Source: Ananas comosus (taxonomy: Eukaryota > Streptophyta > Magnoliopsida > Poales > Bromeliaceae). From it: DNA of 64,000 nucleotides. Position 1 is the stretch's first letter. Every line of letters begins with the position of its first letter. The translations under genes were made by a program, and so were the position numbers. Under the pieces are notes generated by a model that saw nothing but the letters and a program-made list of their open reading frames with translations, had not been told where the DNA came from and did not search any database. This document shows positions 45,323-56,690 of this stretch, in pieces. The stretch covers positions 1,118,774 through 1,182,773 of the forward strand of contig NC_033623.1 in NCBI RefSeq assembly GCF_001540865.1. Direction: 5' to 3'.

Positions 45323-45563
45323 GGATTGTGAATATAATTAAATGAACCATCAGATAGGTCACACTTAAGTATATACGATCCAATTACGGATCATACTTGT
45401 GCTCTCTTCTTATGAAAGATCTTTAATTTCCAGTAAATTAAGTTTTGTTCTTGTACGTAGTCCCAAACCACGTATACAAAGGCCACTCTATGTAAAATAA
45501 TGGAACTCCTTCTATTTCTGAATAATTTATAATAAAATAATTAAAAAAAACTTCAAATGATCA

Positions 45564-46080
45564 CACTACAACAAAAACGGTCTATAGCGACACTTTTAAA
45601 TGTAGGTACATGTCAAAAAAGTGCTGCTAGCTAAAATTACCGACACTTTTAAAAAATGTTGCTATATGTGGGGTCGCTAGGTATATAGTGACAGTTAAAG
45701 AGTGTCACTATAACCTAAAAAAGTGTTGCTAATTTACCAACACTTATTTAAGCATTTAACGACCGCCGAAACTTTATCTCGTTAGCTGCGGTGGCAAAGG
45801 AGGACGACAGGAAAGGCTCTTCGTCCAGAATTTTAGTGAATTCAGTGAAGAGAGAAGAAAAGATGGTAATTGATTTTTCTTTTTTTTTTTTCTTTTCAGT
45901 TTGTAATCGGCCAAATGGACTGGGTGTGGTGGGTTGAGTAGAGTAATCTTTTATTTTTTATTGGATTGGGCTTTATATTTAGGCATTAGTAGATGTTTTT
46001 TTAAATTTTAGCATAAATGGGACACTTTCTCAAAAGTGTCCTAAACATGTGTCCCTATAACCTAATTCTTTTGTAGCGTG
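45564..46080. mobile_element. Non-autonomous CACTA element, copy 2
   Basis: Starts CACTACAACAAAAACGGTC and ends CTTTTGTAGCGTG. It is very similar throughout to the element at 42534, including GGGGTCGCTAGGTATATAGT and GGACTGGGTG blocks. About 517 bp. Flanking TCA and ACA fit a 3-bp site with one change. The interior contains a short GC-moderate block (CGGTGGCAAAGGAGGACGAC) that is not recognisable as a gene. Confidence 0.82.
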
Positions 46081-47584
46081 ACAAATGAGAAGTTGAATTG
46101 TCAAGCTAGAGATGACACACAACTCTTGAAGATTAAATACAAATATAAAAATACTTAGGCTCTAAAGAAACATAAAATAAAAAAAAAGCAGCTGTAGCAG
46201 TAGGGCATATATATATAAAAATATATCTAACTTTTAGAAAGGAGCTTTGTTTGTTTGAAAACATGCTCTCATATTAACAACCGATTTGACCAATGTAGGA
46301 TTGAGGAATTTGGATTCTTGCTACTTGTGCTTACAAATTTGTTATTATTTTAATTTATTTAAAGTTTCCCTACACCTTTTCATACACCTCTTACGAGCTA
46401 TTTGCCTTTTTTATAGCTACAAATGCGAATGCACTTCATGGAAATATATATGGTCGAATATATACTAATTATATTGTGTTACATGCTGTGTTTTATTTGG
46501 CTATATGTATACTTAAGAGTGTTTAAACTATAAAATTTTGTATCTTAATTTTGCATGCAGTTTGAAGCTACATGACCGACTTTTCTAGTCTTAATTTTGT
46601 ATGCATGTCAAGCTGAACACAGTAAAGGCAGGTGCATGCATGCATGTTCCGGTTTCCAAGAGTGCCATGTATTTTCGACTTTTTTAGTCTTAGCACGTTT
46701 AATTCTCTTAAATGTTGAGTCTAATCACCGCTTAAAACGCTATATCTGAATTAAAAGATCTAGTCATATTATATCATATATATAGAATTATTTTAAATTC
46801 GTATCTGCTAGTTGGATCAATAAAGAAAAAAAAAAAAACTAACTATTACATCTTGAACGACCTAAACCTATCTACTCGCTAGTTATAAAATGGAGCGATA
46901 TCTAGCTGTACTTATGTACATTCCAATTGCATGCAACTAAATAAAATTTTCGTAGCTATAATACTCTCTTTAGATTTTCAAATACTGGACTGAAAAGCTT
47001 ATATATATCTTAATCAAAATTACAACAACCTACAAAATATTTTATTATTTATAAAAGTTTTTAATTGCACTTTCTCATTACGTACGTGTAGTGCATTCTA
47101 CTATGTAGTAATTCTAATCAAAGCCTCTTTTGAACACCAAGATCTCAGTGTGACGTACGTAATGATATATATATCTTGCAAAAAGATATTTTCAACTATG
47201 TTTTTATTTGTGACTCCTTGTGTTGCACATGAAAATTAAGAATGGTTAATTTATAATTAATTAATACTGCTCAAAAGGTGACGGTGTGAACACAATCTCG
47301 TCATCCAATTTTGAAGCTCCACATTGCTTCTTGTGCCCCATCCTTTTTTTTTTTCTTTTTTTTTTTACTTTTTAATTTGCTCTCATGTAACAAACTACAT
47401 CTTCTTAATTAATTAATTAATTTATTTATTTCTCCTTCATGAACTACCTCCACGTGTTTCACCACCTGGATAGAGATAAAAAAAATAATAAATGAACAAA
47501 ATGTCGAGTTGTGGTCCAACCCCACGTTACGTTGACTATTTGTCTCTGCCCCGTGCAGCGCATTAATTATTTCATAAATAAATA
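46081..47584. other. Intergenic, no recognised gene
   Basis: AT-rich unique-looking sequence with no coding or TE signal that I can support. Confidence 0.4.
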
Positions 47585-47591
47585 AATAAAG

Positions 47592-47951
47592 AGAAAATTT
47601 TAAATACTAGCTCTATGATTTTATATTTTTTTATTTACTATTTTACAATTTAAAATATATCACTTTAATATTTTATAATTTCTCCTTTTTTTTCTATTCT
47701 TTATATTAATTTTTTTGTTAATCAATGATAAAGTTAAAACTACATAATACTAAAATAAAAATTTGATAAATCATAGAATACTAAAGTAAATATTCGATAA
47801 ATCATAGATATGGTATCTGAAGTTTTTTGTATATGATTTAACGAAGAGGTAACGGAGGTACTGACGAAAAGAAAAAAATTAAACTATAAAATACTAAAAT
47901 CATACATTTTAAATTATTGAATACTAAAGTGATGCGAAACCACATGCGTGG
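47592..47951. mobile_element. Diverged MITE, AGGGAAAACTTCAAAAACC family
   Basis: Arms contain TCTATGATTTTATATTTTTT, TTTACTATTTTACAATTTAA and the inverted 'TAAACTATAAAATACTAAAA'. Right end GCGAAACCACATGCGTGG. The centre has GATTTAACGAAGAGGTAACG. The right half recurs at 48050-48194. Confidence 0.55.
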
Positions 47952-48511
47952 TATTATAGGACCATGCCGTTCACATTTTCCAATATTATTTTTTCATCTT
48001 TGGTGCATCATATAGAATATAAAAATTTATATTCTTAAAATTTTTTTTNTTTTGTATATGATTTAACGAAGAGGTAACGGAGGTACTGACGAAAAGAAAA
48101 AAATAAAACTATAAAATACTAAAATGATACATTTTAAATTATTGAATACTGAAGTGAATAGGTGTGAAACCACATGGATGATTTTGAAATTACCCATAAA
48201 TAAACCATAGCTTACATAGAAGGGTCGGTTTGTGAGAAAAAATGCAATATAAATGATAAAATTTATAATAATGAGCAGGAGAATAATTTTATGTAAAACG
48301 AATGTTTTAAAAAAATTTTATTTTTGTATTTGCATGCAATATGAAGGTTTTGCTTGAATATTATTTCTATATAAATAAAATAAAGAGTTTTTTACCATGT
48401 GGGAAAGTAACCTTATCTTATAGGACCATGCCGTTCACATTTTCCAATATTATTTTTTCATCTTTGGTGCATCATATAGAATATAAAAATTTATATTCTT
48501 AAAATTTTTTT
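47826..48511. other. Interleaved duplication around a single N (assembly join)
   Basis: Block A (MITE right half) occurs at about 47826-47950 and again at 48050-48180. Block B (ATAGGACCATGCCGTTCACA...) occurs at about 47954-48048 and again at 48420-48510. The N is at 48049, between the first B and the second A. The order A-B-N-A'-spacer-B' is what two overlapping contigs with different A-B spacing would give. Confidence 0.75.
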
Positions 48512-49027
48512 TTGACTTTCTTATTTATTTTTTTAAAAGACTAATATTAAAAATATCTTTTTAACATTACAAGTTATTTCAAATATAACTCTTGAATTAA
48601 ATTCTATTCATAAACTGTTAGAAATAGTTATTATTCCTGTGAAATTACTGTTTTACTCTTTCAAGTATATTTTACGGTCACCAATTTTTCATATTTGTTT
48701 TTAAGTTAGTGATAAAATAAATATTTTGACTTTTTATCTTTTCAAGTAAATCTTTCTACTGTTACTAATTTTTCTTATTTTCTTTCAAGTTAGCAATAAT
48801 AAAAAGTTTTTTGACTTCTTTTGAACTCTGGTAGAAATTTAACACGAATTTAATCCGAGACGACTTAATGGGTGTTTGTGATGCCCCACTTCCCCTGAGG
48901 TCACCATGAGAAAAAAAAAAAAAAAAAATGAAAATAAACAAGTCCTTAAATACTTTGTTAAAGTTAGTATCTTTATTAATTAGCCCTTAGTCACTAACTA
49001 CTAAAGAAAGATACAACTTAATCAAAT
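48512..49027. other. Intergenic, nothing recognised
   Basis: AT-rich with a tract of about 20 As near 48910. A pair of diverged direct copies of 'TTTTCTTTCAAGTTAGCAATAA' type lies at 48690-48800. Confidence 0.4.
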
Positions 49028-49042
49028 AAAAAAGCATATAAG

Positions 49043-49139
49043 TTCGAATTCTAGTTAATTCACATTTTCAGCTAAGTTTATTTCCAAATGAAATAAACGA
49101 AATGGGTAACATACTACCTATCTCTCAAAAAAAGAAAAG
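49043..49139 (+). mobile_element. 5'-truncated SINE with target duplication
   Basis: Begins at the B-box (TTCGAATTCTAG), then TTTCAGCTAAGTTTATTTCC, AATGGGTAACATACTACC and an A-rich tail. AAAAAAGCATATAAG (49028-49042) and AAAAAAGCACATAAG (49140-49154) are target duplications with one mismatch. They prove that truncation occurred at insertion. Confidence 0.85.
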
Positions 49140-49154
49140 AAAAAAGCACATAAG

Positions 49155-49931
49155 ATGGATGAATTTAATTAAACTGCTGTTATCATTTAGCACAAATTTT
49201 TAATTTATCTAACGAAATTTACTTTAAATAAAGAACACAAACCATTCTCGGGGGATGTAAGTGTTGTGTTTCACAATTGAAGTTGCACCAATATTTTAAA
49301 TTTGTTTCACGACATTTGGGCTCCAACATTTCGTACACATTACATCATTTTTTTATGCCAAATTTTGTACTAACATGTCTTAGAGAAAGAACACAGTGCT
49401 TCTCCCCTTTTCAAACCCGTGCGCGTGTGAAAGGTCCGAATCATTTAAAAAAAAAAACATATTTTATTTTTGTTTTGATTTTTATTTCTAAGAAATTAAA
49501 GCATTTCGAAAAAAAGAAAAATAAAATAATGTAGTTAATAAGTTATATTTGGATACCAACTATATATTTAGAATCGTTGTAGATTCTATTTAAAAATCTA
49601 GCTCTAATTTAATGCATTTTTTACCAAGCTTTCATTTATAATTTCAGCAATTATTACTTTCAGTAGAGAATTTGACAAATAGAAAAATTTGTAAATTTTG
49701 TTAAGGGATTCAAATTAAGTAGAAGCTCTCTGATTTAGTGCTTTTATTTTTGCTACAGAGAAAAATCACATTGCGTTTTTATATAGTACTTTTCTTAATA
49801 TATAGTACTACTGGGATAATATTTTATTAAATACTATTATACCTTATTGCGGTGGAAAATAGCCTCTTATCCATCTAATTATATGGCTACAGAAAATTTA
49901 CTAAAACAGAAATAATTCAATTCAAAGTTTA
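49155..49931. other. Intergenic, nothing recognised
   Basis: AT-rich; no feature that I can support. Confidence 0.4.
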
Positions 49932-50166
49932 CAAGTTGGGCTAGAAGACTATTAATAGCATCTGCCTCTTTTTGTTATCAAGTTTTTAGGTTTTGGATAA
50001 AATTTTTTGATCAATTTTAGCCATTAGATTAAATATTATAATCTAGTGAGAACCACTCAACCGTAAGTGACTAATATCATTCTAACCCTACAATTTCCCA
50101 TCCAAAAGATTAAAAATTTGATAGCAAAAAAGGCAAAATACTATTAATAGTATTACATCCCAACTC
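49932..50166. mobile_element. Short-class fold-back element (FB family)
   Basis: Left AGTTGGGCTAGAAGACTATT with TTTTTGTTATCAAG. Right CTTTTTTGCTATC-type word in GATAGCAAAAAAGGC, then ACTATTAATAGTATTAC. The interior has CCATTAGATTAAATATTATA and CCAGTGAGAACCACTCAA-type blocks shared with 52070, 62411 and 62741. Confidence 0.65.
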
Positions 50167-50172
50167 ATATCA

Positions 50173-50713
50173 GCAGGTCTTGTGTGCTATTAAGAGCACG
50201 GAGTCCTTCGTACTCCTAAGCCGTTTTCGATGATGGAGCTTCCGAATCGATCAACGATCGGCTCCGTTAAACTTGATCTAGTGTATTTGAACTATCTTGA
50301 AAATAATTTTTGTGATTTTTCGGTATCATTTACCTAACGATCGAAAGAGTTCAAAATCAACAATTTTTAATGGTTGTATACCGTTTGCAAGTTTAACGGT
50401 GTAGAGTATTCAAATTAGATGAAATTTTGATAGAAAATTCTTTATACTATTTACAACAAAATCAATATGTTTGATCGAAAATTTTAATACTATATCACAA
50501 CTTTTTATGAGATTTTTATTTTCAGCCGTTGATTTTGAACCCTTTCAATCGTTAGGTAAATGATATCGAAAAATCATAAAAATTATTTTCTAGATACTTC
50601 AAATATGTTAGATCAAGTCTAGCGGAGCCGATCGTCGATTTGGAAGCTCCATCATCGAAAACGGCTTAGGAGCACGGAGGCCTCTATGCTCCTAATAGCA
50701 CACAAGACCTACT
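50173..50713. mobile_element. Long-class fold-back element, GAGCACGGAG word
   Basis: The outermost bases CAGGTCTTGTGTGCTAT are matched by ATAGCACACAAGACCT on the right. Inside, the word GAGCACGGAG and its complement recur near both ends, then TCGATGATGGAGCTTCC and GATCGGCTCCGTT. About 540 bp. Confidence 0.82.
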
Positions 50714-50727
50714 CTATATGTATATAA

Positions 50728-51253
50728 GTAGAGTTGAGTTGGAATACTATCAGTAGCAAATGGGCTCCGATGCCACCCAATTGTTTTCGACAACGGAGCC
50801 TCCAAAGTGACGATCGACACCATTGAACATGATCTATATCATTTGAAGTATCTAGACACCAAATTTCAAATCTTTTCGACATCATTAGCGTAATGATCAA
50901 AGGGTTTCAAAATATGTAATTTTAATAGTCAATATGAGGCGTTTTTTCGTTTAACGGTGTAAAGATATCCAAATTGATTGAATTTTTATTAGAAAATTAT
51001 TTAAACTATTTAGAACATGATCTATACTCTCGATCTTGATTACCATATTCCTACTTCAACTTTTTAAAGAATATTTATTTTCAGCCCTTCATTTTGTATC
51101 CACTTGATTGACAAGAAAACAATATCGAAAAAATATAAAATTTGATTTCTAAATGCTTTAAAAGGTATAGATCATGTTCAATAGTGCTGATATCGAAAAC
51201 AAATGGATGGCATCGGAGCCCGTTTGCTACCGATAGTATTCTAGCTCAACTCT
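50728..51253. mobile_element. Long-class fold-back element, head-to-tail with the next
   Basis: GTAGAGTTGAGTTGGAATAC left; right complement GAGTTGAGCTAGAATACT. Core blocks GACGATCGACACCATTG, GTTTAACGGTGTAAAG and TTTTCAGCCCTTCATTTT. The next copy starts directly after its last base. Confidence 0.82.
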
Positions 51254-51927
51254 GTAGAGTGGAGCTAGAATACTATCGGTAGCAAACGGGCTACGATGCC
51301 ACCCATTTGTTTTCGACAACGGAGCCTCCAAAGTGACGATCGACACCGTTGAACATGATTTATATCATTTGAAGTATCTAGACACCAAATTTCTAGAGTT
51401 GAGCTGGAAAACTATCAGTAGCAAACGGGCTCTGATACCACCCATTTGTTTTTTACAACGGAGCCTCCAAAGTGACGATCGACACCGTTGAACATGATCT
51501 ATATCATTTGAAGTATCTAGACACCAAATTTTAAATCTTTTCGACATCATTAACCTAATGATCAAAGGGTTTCAAAATATGTAATTTTAGAGGTCGATAT
51601 GAGGCGTTTTCTCGTTTAACGGTGTAAAGATATCCAAACCGATTGAATTTTGATTAAAAAATTATTTAAACTATTTAGAACATGATCTATACTCTCGATC
51701 TTGGTTACAAGATTCCTACCATCACTTTTTAAAGAATATTCATTTTCAGCCTTACATTTTGTACCCACTTGATGGACAAGAAAATAATATTGAAAAAATA
51801 TAAAATTTGATTTCTAGATGCTTTAAAAGGTATAGATCATGTTCAACAGTACTGATCGTCGATTTGGAGACTCTATCATCGAAAATAAATGGGTGGCAAT
51901 GAAGCCCGTTTGCTAGTATTCTAACTC

Positions 51928-51932
<5 letters not shown>
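51254..51932. mobile_element. Long-class fold-back element with duplicated left arm
   Basis: The left arm is present twice, at about 51257-51392 and 51393-51540. Each has AGCTGGAA/AGCTAGAA, AGCAAACGGGCT, TTGTTTTCGACAACGGAG and GACGATCGACACCGTTG. The right arm is single and shortened (GCCCGTTTGCTAGTATTCTA). (CT)n and (TA)n adjoin the right end to about 51995. Confidence 0.8.
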
Positions 51933-51981
<49 letters not shown>

Positions 51982-52066
51982 CTCTCTCTCTCTACCCGGA
52001 GATTATTCCCACCACTGGGTGGGAACAAGTTGTTCCCACCCATAACCCGGTATGGGTACTTGGGTG
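51933..52066. repeat. (CT)n/(TA)n microsatellite and small hairpin
   Basis: CT and TA runs to 51994. Then GGTGGGAACAAGTTGTTCCC, a perfect inverted word, flanked by CCGGAG...CCCGG. N at 52069 follows. Confidence 0.7.
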
Positions 52067-52069
52067 GAN

Positions 52070-52408
52070 ATTAATAGCAAAAGGTTTTTTTTACTATCAA
52101 ATTTTTAGCTTTTGGATCAATTTCTTTCATCATATCTAACCATTGGATTAAATATTATAACCCAGTGAGGACCACTCAATCCTTTGGGGACTACTCAACA
52201 CTAAAAGGGACTAATTTTATTCGGATCAATTTCTTTCATCATATCTAACCATTAGATTAAATATTATAACCCAGTGAGGACCACTCAATCCTATGGGGAC
52301 TACTCAACTCTAAAAGGGACTAATTTTATTCTAACCCTTCAATTTTAATTTAAAGGTTAAACACTTGATAGCAAAAAAAATTTTTTGCTATCAATAGTAT
52401 TCCAACCT

Positions 52409-52411
<3 letters not shown>
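52070..52411. mobile_element. Short-class fold-back element with internal 109-bp tandem duplication
   Basis: Right terminus TTGATAGCAAAAAAAATTT then TTTTGCTATCAATAGTATTC. The left terminus is partial, cut by the N at 52069. The interior block starting GGATCAATTTCTTTCATC is present twice, at about 52114 and 52223. (CT)n and (TA)n follow. Confidence 0.7.
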
Positions 52412-52459
<48 letters not shown>

Positions 52460-52657
52460 CTTTGAGAATGTTAGGAAATATGGTAATCGTACGTGTCCCA
52501 CTCTAAGCATAGGAAATATAATACTAACATAATAGATCTTTACTATTGATATATCAGGTGGCCCAATACTTTCCCAGAAGTTGCCGCAGTTGACACCCCA
52601 TCTTTCCTTAGACCACACAGTAATGCTTCACGTTGAGGATTCAATTCCACACTAGCA

Positions 52658-52667
52658 TATATAAATA
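52658..52667 (+). promoter_or_regulatory. TATA box of the MYB gene
   Basis: CATATATAAATACCC lies about 255 bp before the ATG at 52918. The leader between them is CT-rich, then A-rich and (GA)-rich. It is the only well-formed TATAAATA in this stretch, just 250 bp right of the fold-back cluster. Confidence 0.55.
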
Positions 52668-52917
52668 CCCTCAAGGGTGGTACATGTGAGGTGTACGTGT
52701 TGTTGCTCTCTCCTCCCTTTCTATTTCTTCCCCTCTTGGATTTAAAAGACAAATTAATTGGAGAGAAAAACCAACACAAAACAAAAAAAAAAAAAAAAAC
52801 ACACAAAAAGGGAATTAAGTTTTTGATACATAGAGAGAAAGAGAGAGAGAGAGAGGGGGAGTTTAGAGAGTACTGTTTTGGTGTATTTAAGAGAGTATAC
52901 ATACGAAGTTAATTAAG

Positions 52918-53504
52918 ATGGTGAGAGCTCCATGCTGTGAGAAGATGGGGGTGAAGAAGGGGCCATGGACTCCCGAAGAAGATCGAATACTCGTAGATTA
53001 CATACAAAGATATGGCCATGGGAATTGGCGCGCACTACCGAAACAAGCAGGTAATTGTTTAACCCTGATTGTTCATGTAGTTATGAACACTCAAAGTTTT
53101 TAAAGGATTTTAAGTAAATTATCTTTGATTCTAATAGTGAATCACGCGCGCTTTCTCTTCTATATTTTCTAGGTCTATTGAGGTGCGGGAAGAGTTGCAG
53201 GCTCAGATGGGCCAACTATTTGCGACCGGATATAAAGCGAGGGAACTTCACGAAGGAGGAAGAGGAGATGATCTTCAAATTGCATGAGTTGCTTGGGAAT
53301 AGGTACAGGCCAATCATTCTATGTTGCCCGACAAGCGGGTAGTATGATTGAATAATTCATTAACATTAATTAAAAAAAATGTTGGCTTGATAAAGATGAA
53401 ACTATTATCAAGCATATTACATAAGTCAACACTCTCTCTTTCCCTTCTTTTATTCTTTCACAACACTCATTACATAATAGAGCAAAAGATATATAAAGGT
53501 AAAA

Positions 53505-53549
<45 letters not shown>

Positions 53550-54760
53550 CCCTAGAAGATAGGTGCCCCAACTATATTTTAATTTTTTAAGACTTTCTCA
53601 ATTTTTCATTATTTTGATTATTTGTCTATTAGTTTAGAAATTTGATTTTATTAAATTTAAAGACTTAAACATCTTAATTTCAGCAAATCGAACAAGCTAG
53701 CTAGTACAAGTTTCATTAATCATTAATATAAGAGCTAATTGTTCATTCATATATAAAACAGTTACTAGAATAACTTAACCCATAACCCATATAAAGTTGA
53801 GGGTGGTTCTCAATAAAAAAAGAAAAATTTTAAAAATGGGGGGCCAATTTAAGAATAGCCTATAGTTAATGGGGTTAGGCCACATTTTTTCTAAGGAGAA
53901 ATTTTGACTGGAGAGCTCTAAGGATTCTTTTTACATTTGACTTAATCACCAATATTGAAAAGAAACCATGTAGCAGTATCCTTTTGGACCACATACATTT
54001 ATACTGCACTGTGAGCATCACCACCCCACATTGGTTCATGCATCTCATTCACTTGTCCTTTCATGTCTCCTGCAGGGATAATTATAACATAGAAGCTAAA
54101 TAAATAAATAAATAACTAGTGAACTTTTGCATTTCCATTTTACCATGAGGAATTTAGCTCAAATCTAGGTGATGCCATGTCTTTAATATTGACAGAGAGA
54201 AAGATTTATTGAATCTGATCATTATTTACTAATTATAAGTTAAATTTTTATTTGCTCACAGATGGTCGGCGATTGCTGCGAGGCTACCGGGTCGGACAGA
54301 CAACGAGATCAAGAACGTGTGGCACACATACCTAAAGAAGCGCCTCATGCCGAATCAAACGGTGAAAGAGTCCAAGAAAAGGGCCATTCACACTAGCGAG
54401 CCCAAGACCGAGTCCAAACCGATCATCCCCCGATCCGACTCGGGCTTGGCCACATCACCCGAGTATTCGATGAGTGGCTTCTCGTCCTCAGTTGCCGACG
54501 GTAATTCAGCTGCCACAGTTGAAGAGAGCTTCTCTTCGGAAGAGTTCACAGAAATTATCGATGAGCGCTTTTGGTCGGAAACACTTTCGATGGATGATTG
54601 TTTTGCGACCACCATGCAATATGGAGCTTCCGAAACCCCTTCGGGTGATCAAATCAACGAACCATCGTTGAGTCCGCTCTCGTCGAATAGTGAAGGGATG
54701 GAGTTTTGGTGGAGGGTCTTTATGGAAGCTGGAGAGATGAAGGATTTGGCACTAATCTAA
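52918..54760 (+). CDS. R2R3-MYB transcription factor, subgroup 2 (MYB13/14/15-like)
   Basis: Exons 52918-53050, 53173-53302, 54262-54760; phases agree, giving 762 nt and 253 aa. R2 (about 13-63) has W17, W37, W57 and the [20 protein letters not shown] junction. R3 (about 66-114) has F70 in place of the first Trp, then W89 and W108, with [20 protein letters not shown]. The bHLH-binding signature in R3 is not intact (EM and A replace expected Leu), as usual for this subgroup. The C-terminal motif IDERFW (187-192) followed by SETLSMDD is the subgroup 2 hallmark, and [12 protein letters not shown] lies near the end. The family includes cold, pathogen and lignin/stilbene regulators; the specific role is unknown. 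Intron 2 (959 bp) carries a (TA)n run. The two intron positions are the usual ones for R2R3-MYB genes. Confidence 0.93.
53508..53548. repeat. (TA)n microsatellite in MYB intron 2
   Basis: About 20 TA units. Confidence 0.95.
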
Positions 54761-55284
54761 TTAACTAAGCACAGGGAAATGAAAATTAACATCACCAATT
54801 AATTAATTTTCTGGATATACTCTTTTTTTTTTTTTGAATAGTTCATATGTACACTGACCAATGAGAAGTACTGGTGGATTCAGAGTTTGAAAAAGTAACC
54901 TTGAAGGATAACAGTGGGTTAAGAAAAAATTGGAATAGAGCTTTTTTGCTCCTTTTGTTTGTGGAAAAATAGGAAAGGATGTGGGTGTCCTTCGGATTTT
55001 GGCAAATACCAAAACATTGTATGGTACTACTAAAGGAATCTACAATACTTTTATATTCACCAACTTTTCGAATTATTAATGATCTTGCAGTGCTTAATTG
55101 GTAGTGTTTTCTGAGTTACTGCAAATTTTTTAATTAAACGAATTCCCTTAATATCGAATCGTAGTACTACCATTGATTTTTCTAGTTTGAATGCTAGCTG
55201 GAATGAATAACTAATTAAGTGTCTCTTATTACTCGTTTATAAAAACCCTATTTGAATGTATAAAACATATATATAATAGGTTTA
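54761..55284. other. 3' flank of the MYB gene
   Basis: Presumably includes the 3' UTR. Nothing else is recognised. Confidence 0.45.
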
Positions 55285-55508
55285 CTAGACTTCTATGATT
55301 ATGATTTCTTTGTTTTTATAATTTTTTGCCGTTGGATGTAGAAATATGCAGTTAGGATGATAATTGTCTCCCGTTAGAATAATAGTAATTCTCTAAAGTT
55401 AAATGGATGGTTGGTTAAATAATATAATCTTACGGGTGGAAATGATCAAAGATGTAAATCTAACGATCAAAAACTTATCAGTACCAAAAGATCTATATTC
55501 ATAAGAGT

Positions 55509-55509
<1 letters not shown>
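55285..55509. mobile_element. Short-class fold-back element (diverged)
   Basis: The interior GTTGGATGTAGAAATATGCAG, TTAGGATGATAATTG and TCTAACGATCAAAAACTTAT parallels the clearer copy at 59785. Ends run into (TA)n and then (GA)n. Confidence 0.5.

Positions 55510-55589
<80 letters not shown>
55510..55589. repeat. (TA)n followed by (GA)n
   Basis: About 13 TA and then about 27 GA units directly before the next fold-back element. Confidence 0.95.
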
Positions 55590-55590
<1 letters not shown>

Positions 55591-56137
55591 CAGGACTTTG
55601 TGCTCTCAGACCGGAGGCCTTCGTACTCCTGAGCGTTTCGTGATATGAAATTTTCGAATCGACGATCGGCTCCGTTAGACTTGATCTAGCATATTTAAGA
55701 GTTTCTAAAAATAATTTTTTGCGATTTTTCGATATCATTTACCTAGCAATTACAGGATTCAAAATCTATAATTTTTAACAGCTGAAAATAAAAATTCTAT
55801 AAAAAGTATGATATAGCACTAAAATTTTCGATCAGAACAATATAGATCTTGTTGTAGATAGTATAAAGAATTTTCTATCAAAATTTCATCTGATTTGAAT
55901 ACTTCTACACCGTTAAACTTGAAAACGGCAGATATCAACCATTAAAAATTATTGATTTTGAATCCTTTCGATCACTAAGTAAATGATATCAAAAAATCGC
56001 AAAAAATATTTTCTAGAAACTTCAAATGCGCTAGATCAAGTTTAACGGAGCCGATCGTCGATTCGAAAATTCCATCATCGAAAACGGCTCAGGAGCACGG
56101 AGGCCTCCGTGCTCCTGAGAGCACAGCAGCACTACTA
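55590..56137. mobile_element. Long-class fold-back element, GAGCACGGAG word
   Basis: Left GCAGGACTTTGTGCTCTCAG with GGAGGCCTTCGTACTCCTGA. Right GAGCACGGAGGCCTCC, CGTGCTCCTGAGAGCACAGC. The right terminus holds a perfect small hairpin of GAGCACGGAG with its complement. Core blocks as in 50173. Right flank (TA)n. Confidence 0.82.
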
Positions 56138-56160
56138 TATATATATATATATATATATAA

Positions 56161-56690
56161 AAGCTTCTGGAAGCACGGAACCTTTCGTGCTTCTAAGTTG
56201 TTTTCGATGTTGGGACTTTCGAATCAACAATTGGCTCCGTTAAATTTGATCTAGAGTATTTGAAGTAGCTAGAAAATAAATTTTGTGATTTTTCAATATC
56301 ATTTGTGTAGTGATCGAAGGTGCTCAAAATCAATAATTTTAACAATCGTGGTGAGCCGTTTGCAAATTTAACAGTGTAGAAATATTCAAATTACGTGAAA
56401 TTTTGATAGAAAATTTTTTATACTATATAAAACAGGACCAATATTTTTGATCTAAAATTTTAATGTCATATCATCATATTTTGTAAGATTTTTATTTTCA
56501 GCCGTTGATTTTGAGCCACTTCGATCACTAGGTAAATGATATCAAAAAAGTGCAAAATTTATTTTATAAATACTTAAAACACTCTAGATCAAGTCTAATG
56601 GATCTGATCGTCGATTCAAAAGTCTCAATATCGAAAACGACTTGGAAGCACAGAGCGCTCCGTGCTTCCGGAAGCATACCAGCCGCACTC
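56161..56690. mobile_element. Long-class fold-back element, GGAAGCACGGA word
   Basis: Left CTTCTGGAAGCACGGAACC, TTTCGTGCTTCTAAG. Right GGAAGCACAGAGCGCTCCG, TGCTTCCGGAAGCATACC. The arm word is different from the neighbour at 55590, but it is shared by both ends of this copy. Flanked by (TA)n on the left and TATATAG on the right. Confidence 0.82.

Noticed and set aside
50709..51565. Two similar frames (about 65 codons) on the minus strand
   Set aside because: They are the same arm of two fold-back elements; similarity reflects the repeat, not a protein family.
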